From positions 1 to 64,000 of the forward strand of contig CAJQUW010000514.1 in the NCBI GenBank assembly GCA_907163375.1: 64,000 nt of DNA. The letters are read 5' to 3'. Below are positions 1-10,300 of this stretch, piece after piece. A model generated the notes under the pieces. That model was not told the origin of the DNA. It made no database searches and worked only from the letters and a program-made list of their open reading frames with translations. The stretch is from Prostheceraeus crozeri. Its lineage: Eukaryota > Platyhelminthes > Polycladida > Euryleptidae. How positions within the stretch are numbered: the stretch's first letter is position 1; each line of letters begins with the position of its first letter. Both the position numbers and the translations under genes were made by a program.

Positions 1-383
1 AACAAATCATCATTCATTCATCAGTTTCATCAAAAGTTGCACAATCACATCACACAATTTTATCACATCACACACACACAACAATCATCACACCAATCTA
101 CACAAACAGTTCAACATCAACATCAATCTCACATATCATTCATCAACAAATCAAGTTCAACATCCATCACTATCACACATCCAAATCACAATCAATCATC
201 AATCATTCAAAATTCAACACCATCACCGTTCACTCAATCCACTCAAACACAAACACTCAATCACATGTGCACGGACAAACAAATGACCGTTCAAATCATC
301 AACTACAATTCACCTATCACCATCACGATCAACATCCATCACACACACATCAATCTAATCAATCATACATTCATTCAATCACT
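1..383. repeat. low-complexity A/C/T-rich DNA
   Basis: The stretch is built of short CAT, CAA and ACA runs with almost no G. An open frame crosses it on the + strand, but its His/Gln/Ser/Thr composition is what such DNA gives by chance. It abuts the truncated exonuclease start at about 383-403, so it marks the break of the element A fragment. Confidence 0.7.
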
Positions 384-901
384 AATACCCCTCACAATCC
401 ATAAAAATGATGATAGAAGCCTAAAAAGGAAATTTACACATCTAAGGAAGCGTTCTATAACATATTACAAAATGAAGAATTACATCGATGCTTTTCACGA
501 CAAAATACACAAATGATATGATGGCAACGAATAAGTAAAATGTATCTAATAAGACCACGTCTACGACACTCAAAGCACATAAGCGAATTGTCATAGGGTA
601 GAGTTAGGAAAGGACTAGCAATTCTCTTTCCTGACTTGCGTTTGGAGGTAGCATTATTGTCCGACTTGCGCTTCGTACCACCCCCGTTAAGGAAGTCAAT
701 AATGTCATCTACGTTGGGTGGCTTTGGAATATATAGGATGGATTCAGTGTATATCGAGAGAGAGGCTATTTTGTTATCCTTGTGCTGACCATAATATAGC
801 CCATTCACTTTGAAAATGATATCCCAAAGAGAGAATGTGCGTCCATCACTTGTATGATTCAACGATGGAATGATTCTCACTGTGGAAGGCTTGATTCTCA
901 T
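384..901 (-). pseudogene. element A fragment: RING-like/LxCxE gene plus first codons of the exonuclease
   Basis: The open frame at 455-901 is the 3' half of the same gene seen at 14,242-15,154 (element B) and at the right end of element C. It keeps the lysine/arginine-rich linker and the C-terminal zinc-like domain, with CFEC, a CHH-x3-C-x2-C cluster and a final Cys pair. The domain contains LMCFE, which fits the LxCxE pocket-protein binding motif. The middle of the gene is missing: leader DNA (TSDGRTF) is joined straight to the segment starting DIIFKVNG. Downstream on the same strand the conserved spacer continues through an acceptor-like TTTTTAG and the MDCEG start of the exonuclease, then stops near 384. 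This copy preserves the frame across the linker that is shifted in element B. It is a dead fragment, but informative about the intact gene. Confidence 0.75.
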
Positions 902-1735
902 TAGACAACAATCCTCATTGGAGAATAGAATACATTTAGTAAAGCTGGCACGCTAACGAGTGTGACTGCAGAAACATTTCTTCAACGTTCGCTACGTTTC
1001 ACAACAACCTGTCAAAGATTTCTTACAAACTTATTTCAACATTTGCATTTAAGCGAACATCTGCTTCACATATTCTACACGAACGGTTAACGCATGTAAT
1101 ATAAAACCCTAAATCCAACCGTACAGGAGCCTAGCCTTGGATTATGAACTTTACAATCCATGCGATTCAATGTCATGGAACTAGCTCTCATACACTCAAC
1201 GTGTGTGACAACATCTGGTTTTATAAAACATTCAACGCTGACTATAAGACCTTGTGTGAAACAATCTACACAGCGCAGTAAAACTTTCTAGCGCTGTGAT
1301 GAACACTGTTTTCATATAACATTCTAAACTCGCAGTCTTACTGCAGTAGAAAACTGCTTTTACTAAACCTGATGAAGCTAATCTAACAGTCATGAAGTTT
1401 GAATTTCTAATAGGGAAACATTTGGCAACTGTCTCCAATAAAACTTTCTAACACTGTGAAAGTAAGTTACAAGACAATCTACACTGTGCAGTAAATAAAA
1501 CCTTCTAAAACTTTCTAGTGCTGTGATGAGTTCGGTCAGTCATATAACGTCAATGATCAAACTTTATTTTCACAAACGTGCGTCGCGGTAAATTATTTGA
1601 CTACACTAACGCTTACATTTCATGACATGTGTGTTTCATAAAACGTCATGATCAAACTTTCTAACTATACATCAACCTGTGTTGCAGTAAAACTTTTACA
1701 AACCATGATACACTTTCTAACGACACTCACGAATA
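902..1735. repeat. gene-free stretch with degenerate repeats
   Basis: I see no convincing gene here. Similarity to the element C leader ends near 930. Beyond it the motif AAACTTTCTA recurs at about 1,280, 1,442, 1,515 and 1,653, each followed by variants of GCGCTGTGATGA, with CAATCTACAC(A/T)G(C/T)GCAGTAAA between them, suggesting decayed tandem repeats. Confidence 0.5.
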
Positions 1736-1951
1736 GTGATGGAGATCGCCAGCACCAAATTCCTCCACCAATTATGGGAATGGTACACCCCTAACTCCCA
1801 GCCACGAACTATAGCGGAGTGGGAGTATATCGACAAAGTGAGGCTCGCGGTAGAAGAACGATTGAAACAAGTGAACTGTTTTTGTGATCTATGTGAAGCC
1901 AGACTCTGGGACGATATTGACGATGAAGACCTTTTGAAATACATGCCATAA
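1736..1951 (+). pseudogene. 3' part of a 149-aa element gene (element A copy)
   Basis: The last 70 residues match, at about 96%, the C-terminal half of the 149-aa protein on the minus strand at 39,840-40,289 in element C. The conserved core has the pattern WEWYTPNSQPRT, then a Cys cluster FCDLCEARLW and an acidic end (WDDIDDEDLLKYMP). The N-terminal half is absent, and upstream DNA is the repeat-like stretch. The family is not recognised. The neighbour downstream is the two-exon Cys-rich gene on the same strand. Confidence 0.6.
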
Positions 1952-2095
1952 TAAATTTTTATTTCATATTATCTTTGCTTTCATACTAACTTACTTGAAT
2001 GGGGCTTCAGTGGATGATTTAACCATGTATACTTTTTCATTTGGAAATAGTAGCACACTTAGTTTAACTTGCAATTCTTATAACATTTCATATGG

Positions 2096-2545
2096 ATGAT
2101 AATGGTAGATGAAATAGTGTTAGATAAAATTAAGATAGCTTACACTTCTGATACAGGGATAGCAATCGACTGCGATCCATGTGTAAAGAGCTTGTTAGAC
2201 TACGGAAGAGAGAAGTGTGTTATGTTGCGTGTGACGCGTGAGTGTCCTCCCATTTCATTCCATTCATCAATTCATCTCATTGATAGAGACAGGTAGAACT
2301 CATGGTTCTCATAACGTATGCAATGGATAGTTTTAGGCAACCTTCGACAGTTGGCTAAATGTCGCCCTGGCGCGAATGCATACTACGTTGAGACAGAGGC
2401 AATCACTTGCAAACATGACGCAGAGAGGTTTAACAAGATTGACCATTGCCGAATGTCCCTTGCGGTATACATAGCTACGGGTTTCACCGCCGCCCTTTAC
2501 AGGAACGCCCGTCGAAAGGAAGTATTACACCGAACTTCATTTGCA
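2096..2545 (+). CDS. two-exon cysteine-rich gene, family not recognised
   Basis: Two open stretches lie in compatible phase across a plausible 99-bp intron. Exon 1 runs from an ATG at 2,096 to 2,237 and is followed by GTGAGT at 2,238. Exon 2 starts at 2,337 after GTTTTAG. The join preserves the frame. Exon 1 has a CDPC pair and a further Cys. Exon 2 has single Cys residues near CRPG, TCKHD and HCRMS, so a metal-binding fold is possible. The frame runs into the 125-bp dispersed module near 2,545, so the natural 3' end is probably lost. Element C has no counterpart; a deletion there joins the flanking genes. Function unknown. Confidence 0.4.
2238..2336 (+). other. predicted intron
   Basis: GTGAGT donor and TTTTAG acceptor join two frames in phase (1-nt overhang plus 2 nt). 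No transcript evidence is available. Confidence 0.4.
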
Positions 2546-2705
2546 ACGTTCAAGTTGACTGATAGCAGATTCAACTTAATGATAGTATTCGCCAGTCCGA
2601 AGGCTGCCCAGGGCAAACCGCGTGGAGGTTCTATCATGTCTTGCCCCATGGTGGCCCTTAAGAGAGCCGGTGGTTCGTTCTCGGGAGTAACGTCATCTTA
2701 CATAC
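2546..2705 (-). repeat. dispersed ~125-bp module, copy 1
   Basis: On the minus strand it runs from CGAGAACGAACC through TGGGGCAAGACATGATAGAACC to a hairpin at 2,552-2,577. Other copies lie at about 3,017-3,135, 28,484-28,610 (B) and 39,545-39,690 (C). One minus-strand frame is largely open in each copy (core IEPPRGLPWA) and several differences are silent in that frame, so it could be a terminal exon. It could also be a regulatory or recombinogenic repeat. Confidence 0.6.
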
Positions 2706-2968
2706 ACCCTACCAATTCTACTGAGAGAGTCTTTGACTCTCTCTTTGGTAGCACTGTCGACTTCCACACTAACTGGTACATGGCTAAAAAGTGGAATGTA
2801 GCGCCATTCCGTTGGATTGACAGCAGTTGCTGTCATCGGATTGCCAATCCGAGCAAGATTATTAAAAACTCTGTCTTGCTCCTCTAGCCTGACAAACTCC
2901 TCAAATAAATTTCGCGGCCTTAACTGCGGTCCGCGAGGAGAGCTGACTTGACTGTTCGGCGTCTGCAT
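2693..2968 (-). CDS. 91-aa element gene (MQTPN protein)
   Basis: The start at 2,968 follows a TATA box (3,002-3,008) and a repeated TTTCATTTCATTTCAAT leader, the same layout as in element C at 39,743, which supports this ATG over the upstream in-frame ATGs. The 91-residue product begins MQTPNSQVSSPRG, is hydrophilic, has a basic stretch, and shows no membrane segment or known motif. In C the reading frame stops after 24 codons because a deletion has joined it to the neighbouring gene. It converges with the two-exon Cys-rich gene. A GTAAGA overlaps the stop, so a further exon is possible. Function unknown. Confidence 0.55.
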   Translation of the reverse strand: MQTPNSQVSSPRGPQLRPRNLFEEFVRLEEQDRVFNNLARIGNPMTATAVNPTEWRYIPLFSHVPVSVEVDSATKERVKDSLSRIGRVYVR

Positions 2969-2998
2969 GATTGAAATGAAATGAAATGAGAGGCAGTG

Positions 2999-3012
2999 GT
3001 TTATATACCCTC
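2999..3012 (-). promoter_or_regulatory. TATA box of the 91-aa gene
   Basis: Minus-strand GGGTATATAAACC lies about 35 bp upstream of the ATG at 2,968. The same arrangement (GGGGTATATAGACC) precedes the truncated homologue in element C near 39,700. Confidence 0.6.
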
Positions 3013-3016
3013 TAAC

Positions 3017-3135
3017 GCGACGCAACGTTCAAGTTGACTGATAGCAGATTCAACTTAATGATAGTATTCGCCAGTCTAAAGACTGCCCAGTGCAAACCGC
3101 GTGGAGGCTCTATCATGTCTTGCCCCATAGTGGAC
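3017..3135 (-). repeat. dispersed ~125-bp module, copy 2
   Basis: Directly repeated with copy 1, so the two flank the 91-aa gene. It ends in the same imperfect hairpin (3,031-3,056), immediately upstream of the TATA region. Its outer 40 bp, present in C, are missing. Confidence 0.6.
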
Positions 3136-3589
3136 GATTATACGGTAGTGTGTTAGTAGATTTCAATCATTGAAAAGGGAAGATGAGAATCATTTCATTT
3201 GTCTCATCAACGTTTATCATGGGAGCAATCATTGAAGGGACATCTAATGAATTACATTTCACTCTACTCCATATCATAAAGACTAACCTTTGTCGAATGG
3301 CTGAAGTACTCTGACCTGGTGAGAGAAAGCGTCACGTTGAGTATGAAGTCGAACGCCCAACATGAGCAACGGCTCAGAGGTTTCGGTCTAACAAACGACG
3401 AACAACCCGTGCAACACAATCCCTCTACGGCAGTACCCGCCGTCCCGAAGGAACGCTCGAGCAAAGGAGGTATTACAGCGATGATGTGCTTTATGAGCAG
3501 AGGTGAATCTCTTGATAGCAAGAGACTATTCAACTAGATAGCAAGTCAAAACAACCTGATAGCAGGACAAATGTATAGTCAGTAATTTA
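3136..3589. other. gene-free stretch with ATAG-loop hairpins
   Basis: No convincing gene is seen. Both strands have open frames, but they share no similarity with other copies. It holds three ATAG-loop hairpins (3,508-3,525, 3,533-3,546 and 3,555-3,566). Confidence 0.5.
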
Positions 3590-3910
3590 CACTTAGTGAG
3601 GAATGATAGATTTGAGTGTAGTGAGTGGCACTCGATCCCGTCGACAGCCCGAAGGCCTTGTACTGATCACTAGGGAAGTGAGAGATCTTCCCCGATACCC
3701 GCTATTTACAGCTTAAGACATCATTGTCACTGCCCCGAAGTGGTAACAGCAACGCCGAGTCAAAGGTAGTGAACAGTAGCTGGGATCTAACCCCTCAAAG
3801 CTGCCTTAGACTTAGTTAAATTTGAAATCTGATAGCAGATTTGAACTCAGCATACTTGAAACCTTGAGGAAACATCCCAAGTTATTGCTTTGATCAGCTT
3901 GATAGCAAGC
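3508..3910. repeat. cluster of hairpins with invariant ATAG loop
   Basis: Five hairpins: 3,508-3,525 (arms TCTCTTG/CAAGAGA), 3,533-3,546 (imperfect, ACTAG/CAAGT), 3,555-3,566 (CCTG/CAGG), 3,825-3,842 (AAATCTG/CAGATTT) and 3,897-3,910 (GCTTG/CAAGC). The arms differ in sequence but stay complementary around the same loop. More copies lie at 2,552, 3,031, 4,268, 4,638, 37,948 and 39,654. Confidence 0.75.
3590..3870 (-). other. conserved ~270-bp intronic block (A copy)
   Basis: Nearly identical, in inverted orientation, to 37,930-38,205 in element C, where it lies inside the 5' leader intron of the zinc/acidic gene. It is not coding in any consistent frame. It includes the perfect ATAG hairpin at 3,825-3,842. 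In A the downstream exon has been lost; similarity stops just after AAGTGTAA. Confidence 0.65.
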
Positions 3911-4966
3911 CGTAGAGAGCTTGATTCAACCAGCGTTTTGCAATGGAGATGTTTAGAGGCCACCCATGACAAGATAGCTAAGACTCAACCGATTGGCGTT
4001 CAAAGTGCTACGTTGAGAGCTGTGTCAAATGCCCAACATGAGACATGAGATGTCCCAGCGGTTACGGTCTAAACTATGACACATTCCCTTGCCACACTTA
4101 TCACTACGGCATCGTCCGCCGTCCCGAAGGAACACCCTGTCAGTGGAATATTACAGCAAAACTCTCCGTGTCTTGCTCGCTTTCAGTGAAAAGCCGCTTA
4201 TACCATGAGACGACTGGCTCAGACATGAAAACCTGTAGAGTTGGTAAGAGGTGGACAGACTTTAGCAGCTTGATAGCAAGCCGTAGAGAGCTTGATTCAC
4301 CAGCGTTTTGCAATGGAGATGTTTAGAGGCCACCCATGACAAGATAGCTAAGACTCAACCGATTGGCGTTCAAAGTGCTACGTTGAGAGCTGTGTCAAAT
4401 GCCCAACATGAGACATGAGATGTCCCAGCGGTTACGGTCTAAACTATGACACATTCCCTTGCCACACTTATCACTACGGCATCGTCCGCCGTCCCGAAGG
4501 AACACCCTGTCAGTGGAATATTACAGCAAAACTCTCCGTGTCTTGCTCGCTTTCAGTGAAAAGCCGCTTATACCATGAGACGACTGGCTCAGACATGAAA
4601 ACCTGTAGAGTTGGTAAGAGGTGGACAGACTTTAGCAGCTTGATAGCAAGCCGTAGAGAGCTTGATTCACCAGCGTTTTGCAATGGAGATGTTTAGAGGC
4701 CACCCATGACAAGATAGCTAAGACTCAACCGATTGGCGTTCAAAGTGCTACGTTGAGAGCTGTGTCAAATGCCCAACATGAGACATGAGATGTCCCAGCG
4801 GTTACGGTCTAAACTATGACACATTCCCTTGCCACACTTATCACTACGGCATCGTCCGCCGTCCCGAAGGAACACCCTGTCAGTGGAATATTACAGCAAA
4901 ACTCTCCGTGTCTTGCTCGCTTTCAGTGAAAAGCCGCTTATAGTATGAGACGACTGGCTCAGACAT
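3896..4966. repeat. 370-bp tandem repeat, about 2.9 copies
   Basis: The segment beginning AGCTTGATAGCAAGCCG recurs at 3,896, 4,267 and 4,637. Copies one and two are essentially identical over 370 bp; the third ends near 4,966. Each carries one ATAG hairpin. The identical 93-aa open frames inside (4,045 and 4,415) are probably incidental, because nothing similar occurs in B or C. Confidence 0.9.
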
Positions 4967-5299
4967 CATTAAAAATGCTTTCATTGACTTCAGCAGGGGT
5001 CGAAAACCCCAGAAAACCTCCAAAACTAGTAAATTTAAATTTTTCAACTTTTTAGCACTACTTATGAAATTTTATAAGAAGTCGATCACTTAGGGCAGGT
5101 CAATAGCGACCGAACCTTTTTTGAATCAAGTCAAACGGACTTGTAGAAGCAAAGTTACAAGCCTTTAAAATTTTGGAGTCTTTTATGGCCTGGAGACGAA
5201 TGCCATCTCCTGGCGAACCTCTAAGTCTGACGCCTTAGCTGATATCAGCAATGAAATTTTCTAAGTCGGTTTCTTACAGAAACTCGGGATTCGGAATGT

Positions 5300-5430
5300 C
5301 CCAAGCTATCATCGGATATCAGAGAGACGACCTACCTCTGACAATCGCTCTCGTCTGAATGACAAGTCTCTGTCGGTTCCCAGCTTATATAGTGTGTGGC
5401 GATCAGCTGATGACGTAATACCCATCATCC
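5300..5430 (-). promoter_or_regulatory. TIR-proximal promoter with CRE, TATA and splice donor (A copy)
   Basis: On the minus strand, a CRE-like TTACGTCA (5,410-5,417) is followed by CACTATATAAGC (TATA at 5,385-5,392), a short leader and a donor CAGAG|GTAGGT near 5,335. Element B has the same order at 30,524-30,442, where it serves the zinc/acidic gene. In A the gene itself is gone. Confidence 0.65.
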
Positions 5431-7374
5431 AAACCCTAAAAATCCCGTCTATCTCCGGTTCTAGTGCTCCGATTGAGCTGGAAATACACCATTTCCATGT
5501 AGAATTTGACGCTGAATCCGAATCTGGCCTCCGTTTTCCCATCCGATGCTTCGTTTTGGCTCTACAGTAGGCAGCCATCGCAAAAATTCTAACTCGTTTT
5601 TCCGAAAAATGTTGAAAATTTTTCTCTCCGATTAACTTGAAACTCTCCGATTGACATGAAACTCATCATACAGATAGAGAATTTCACGCTGATTCCAAAT
5701 CTGAAATCCGTTTTCCAATCCGATGCTTCGTTTTGAAGCTACAGCCCAAAACGTCCCAAATTCTAACTCTGTCGTTTTTCGCCAATGTCCCAAAATCTTA
5801 AATGGCGTCTCACATCTAAACGAAGACAGATAGTAACAAGCCGATTCTTTCAGTGAATTTGTCTCACTCTTAGCTTTCAAACGAGCTATAGCACGACAAA
5901 ATCCGTCCACTGGAAGCCAAAATCGAAGCGAGCTGTCCAGACGGGGGGGGGACGTCAGCGAAAATTTTTTCTCGCCGATTGACTTGAAACTCACCATACA
6001 GATAGAGAATTTCACGCTGATTCCAAATCTGAAATCCGTTTTCCAATCCGATGCTTCGTTTTGAAGCTACAGCCCAAAACGTCCCAAATTCTAACTCTGT
6101 CGTTTTTTCGCCAATGTCCCAAAATCTTAAATGGCGTCTCACATCTAAACGAAGACAGATATGAACAAGCCGATTCTTTCAGTGAATTTGTCTCACTCTT
6201 AGCTTTCAAACGAGCTATGGCACGACAAAATCCGTCCACTGGAAGCCAAAATCGAAGCGAGCTGTCCAGAGGGGGGGGGACGTCAGCGAAAATTTTTTCT
6301 CGCCGATTGAGCTGGAAATACACCATTTCCATGTAGAATTTGACGCTGAATCCGAATCTGGCCTCCGTTTTCCCATCCGATGCTTCGTTTTGGCTCTACA
6401 GTAGGCAGCGATCGCAAAAATTCTAACTCTGTCGTTTTTTCGAAAAATGTTGAAAATTTTTTCTCGCCGATTGCCTTGAAACTCACCATACAGATAGAGA
6501 ATTTCACGCTGATTCCAAATCTGAAATCCGTTTTCCAATCCGATGCTTCGTTTTGAAGCTACAGCCCAAAACGTCCCAAATTCTAACTCTGTCGTTTTTC
6601 GCCAATGTCCCAAAATCTTAAATGGCGTCTCACATCTAAACGAAGACAGATAGGAACAAGCCGATTCTTTCAGTGAATTTGTCTCACTCTTAGCTTTCAA
6701 ACGAGCTATGGCACGACAAAATCCGTCCACTGGAAGCCAAAATCGAAGCGAGCTGTCCAGAGGGGGGGGGACGTCAGCGAAAATTTTTTCTCTCCGATGG
6801 CGTTCAAATTCACCATACCGATGCAGAATTTCACGCTGAATCCGAATCTGGCCTCCGTTTTCTCATCCGATGGTTCGTTTGGGCGCTACACACCAAAACG
6901 TCCCAAATTTTAACTCTGTTAAAATTTTGAAGAAAATTTTTTTCTCGCCGATTGAGCTGGAAATCACACCACAGATGCAGAATTTTACGCTGAATCCGAA
7001 TCTGGCAGCCATTTCACCATCCACGACAACCTAGACGGTCGCCCACGTCAACCTAGACGGTCGCCCACGTCAACCTAGACGGTCGCCCACGTCAACCTAG
7101 ACGGTCGCCCACGTCAACCAGGCGGTTGGACCAACTCACCCGAGTCTCACACTCTGTCGTTGCAGAGGGGGGGAGTCAGCGAACAGTTTGTGAACGTGGA
7201 CCCACCTGTCCGGCACACCACGACAGACTACAACCTCTGTCGTTCCAGAGGGGGGGGGGAGTCAGACCCGAAGCACCACGGCGGCCGACCACGACACTCT
7301 GCCGTTCCAGAGGGGGGGGAGTCAGCGATGGCGGCCATCTTGCGCTATCTGGTGTTTGTCACTTCCTTACTACT
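5430..7374. repeat. right terminal repeat of element A
   Basis: It consists of imperfect units containing CCGATGCTTCGTTTTG, TCGTTTTTCGCCAATGTCCC and TTTCTCGCCGATTG. Poly-G runs followed by GACGTCAGCG occur near 5,943, 6,271 and 6,761, with related GAGTCAG forms near 7,170-7,320. A 22-bp minisatellite (unit CAACCTAGACGGTCGCCCACGT, about 4.5 copies) lies at 7,026-7,125. The end CTTACTACT at 7,366-7,374 matches the termini of B and C. The many open frames here are by-products of the repeats. Confidence 0.8.
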
Positions 7375-10300
7375 TGCATTTGCTCATAGCAATGGTCGCA
7401 TATACATTCAGTACATCTATGGAGAACTAGTCATTTTTAATGTAGCCTACTAAACAACAAATTATAAATTCACATGTACATGTTTCATATGCATCATATT
7501 CATGATGCACATTTCATATTGTAAGGTGTTATAGAAGGTGAAGCTGTAAAATGTACAAGAAAAAGTAGTTGCAGATTACTTCTATTAAGTAGAAAGGTTG
7601 TAACTTTGCACCACGTCAAATAATTGCGAATCCGTTATGTCGTAAGTGCACTTACGACCAATCGGATTTACAGAAATAAAAGACGGAAGGTCGTAACTGT
7701 CATAAATCAATAATTATCGATTTTTAATTAGTATCTTAACTACCATAAGAAACTTTGTCCTTGATATGGCAAATAGGTAATCTAACCCCGTCAATAGTAT
7801 AAGTCAGACAAACAATATTCAGATCAGAAAACTTCAAAAACTTTGACTTCAATTTACTCGAAACGCGAAAAATGCAGTTACGACCTTTTGGTTCTAAAGG
7901 GACGATATAATCCGACATAACAGTTTAACTGATCATCAGTCTGCAGCTGCGACACCTATCCTGTTTTTTTGAGATTATCTTAATATGATATCTTAGTAAA
8001 CAATGCAAAAAGTAGTCCACTACAGGGAAAAGAAAATTAATTGAAATTAATTGCAATTAGTTGATTGATAAACCATCTTCAATTCAATTAATTGATTGGA
8101 TCAGCTGCCAATTATTCCAATTAATTGCAATTATTCACAAGCAAAAAAGCGATTTATTGAACGATTACTGCAAGTTATAGTGCATAATTATTAGCTCTAC
8201 AGTCGATGATGTGATATTCTGTAGATATACTCGTTTTTGAAACGAAGAAATGTTTGATGCTAGCCTAATGCGAAGCTTGCTGTTAATAATCTACACAATT
8301 CATTTAAACTTTAATTTAAAAGTCTCTAACTAGTAAATATAAATACTTCGTATTTTCTCTTAGATAAAAGTCAAATTAAGGTCACGATGGTCAGAGTGAC
8401 AGTGTTTGAACCAAAAAATACTGCGCTTATATATTATTATAAAAATATAATGTTAATTATCAGTCATTATTGCTTGATATTGCTATCAGAACATTTTCAT
8501 GTTTTATCATGCAAATTAGTTCAACGAGCATGGTGGTGCAGAAAATACATACTTGTGATTGCAAATTCTATTCTATAGTGTTTTAATGCACTTTCGTAGA
8601 CCTGTGTGCTGTGGAACTAACGTTCTAAGTGTTAATCAATCAAGTGTCCGTCAACAGCGGAAAGATATACCTTGATTTGGCAATGATAAAAAAATTATTG
8701 CAATTATTGTCAACTAATTGATTGCTCATGTGATCCAATTGAGTCAATTGATTCTCAGCAAAAAATGAGACCAATTAAATTGCTAATAATTTTTTTCCAA
8801 CCCCAGGTTGTGTTACAGTACCATATGAGCTCCATCTCAATTATCCTTCGTCTTGCGACATGTGATATCGACTGCGACATTGTGGCGCTATCTTGCATCG
8901 CAATGTAGCCACATGATTATGGGCTTCATAACCGTACACTGTATTACAAGCATTTTATCGATTGATTCAAATAAATTCACAAATATATACTTCAAGGATC
9001 ATCTGAACACCTTCATGTTTAAGACAGAAGTACAACTATCAATTACAACTATGCTATGAATCTGTTCGGTTTTGGCGTCAGTGTCCTATCTAATCATAAA
9101 AAATTGAAGTACAGCCTGGAAACGAAAAAATAATTGCATTGCAATTTATTGGTCACAATGATCGCTGTAACCCAAAGATTCCAATTAATTAATTGTTGTT
9201 ACAGAAAAAATTGCAATTGATTGATTGCAGTCTGTCAATAATTGCTATCAATTGATTGATCTGTAATGAAGTTATTTAGTTGAATGCTAACTTGCAAAAC
9301 CGACTACACTCACCATCATAGGAAAAGCATAACACATTCAGTGATTGAGATTATTAGTATACCTATCTTTTATTATGTCATTAAATCTTAAATTTATGTC
9401 AATCTAGGCACGCGACTTCTTGTTCTCTAGTTTGAATAGTCACTCCGACTAAGAATGTAGCAACATGTATTTCATGCAGAAAGTCACCGCCCAAATTGGC
9501 AGTATGCAAGTCTACGACTTACACAATCTGCCAATTTATGCAGCCTAAATAGGTGTAGCACTTTTTATCTAAGTCGAAAATTAAAATCAAGAATTAATCT
9601 AATCAAATTGTGATTAAAAACAATCCAATTAGTTGATTGCTGACATAAGATGATTCCAGTTAATTGATTGCTGTCGTCCAACTATTTCAATTAGTTTTTG
9701 GTGAATCCTGAACCTAGGTATAGAATATTTACTAGAAGATGGGCCAGAATCTTCGAGCTCAGCTAGCAGTGGCCCAAAGAATTAATAAAAGGCGACTGCG
9801 AAATAATCCTAATATTACTAAATGATCTGATTTGATGGCATCCTTTAAGTATCTAGGAATCCCTAAATTGAAAATGTAATCCAATAACACAGAACCTACG
9901 CAGGCCTACATCATTCTTTCAATTTATGAATTTCTCAGCCAACGAAACCTGCATCGCTAGACACTCAGGAAGTTAAGCTACTAGATTATTAATGTGCTGC
10001 AAAAAATGGCCATTGACAGAAAACACATTTTAAACATTAAGCAACCAGAACCAAGTATTTTGTCATCTGTGATAATTGTGATCTATTATTCTAAATTTAC
10101 TGAAATTGCATGCACTAAGTCAAACGAAAAATATCACTGTCCAGTCAGTTCTTATTTATTATTCAAATTTTTGTGTGAGCCATGATCCTAAAATTCAAAA
10201 CGTGCAAGATTTTCGTCAAAAAAGTCAACCTGTCGAATCTTGCAGCGCTGGACTTCCAAATTTGCTATGAAATTAAGGAAACACCACTATACGGATGACT

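Noticed and set aside
37-516. 159-aa His/Gln/Ser-rich frame
   Set aside because: Low-complexity G-poor DNA gives such a frame by chance.
4045-4696. Two identical 93-aa frames
   Set aside because: They only reflect the 370-bp tandem repeat and have no counterpart in B or C.
5430-6730. Several open frames of 80-170 aa on both strands in the terminal repeats (also at 13,460-14,100 and 30,540-32,200)
   Set aside because: They repeat with the TIR units, occur on both strands and begin or stop at unit edges; no domain is recognisable.
7026-7125. CRISPR-like array of 22-bp units
   Set aside because: The units abut without spacers inside a TIR of an animal element; it is a minisatellite.
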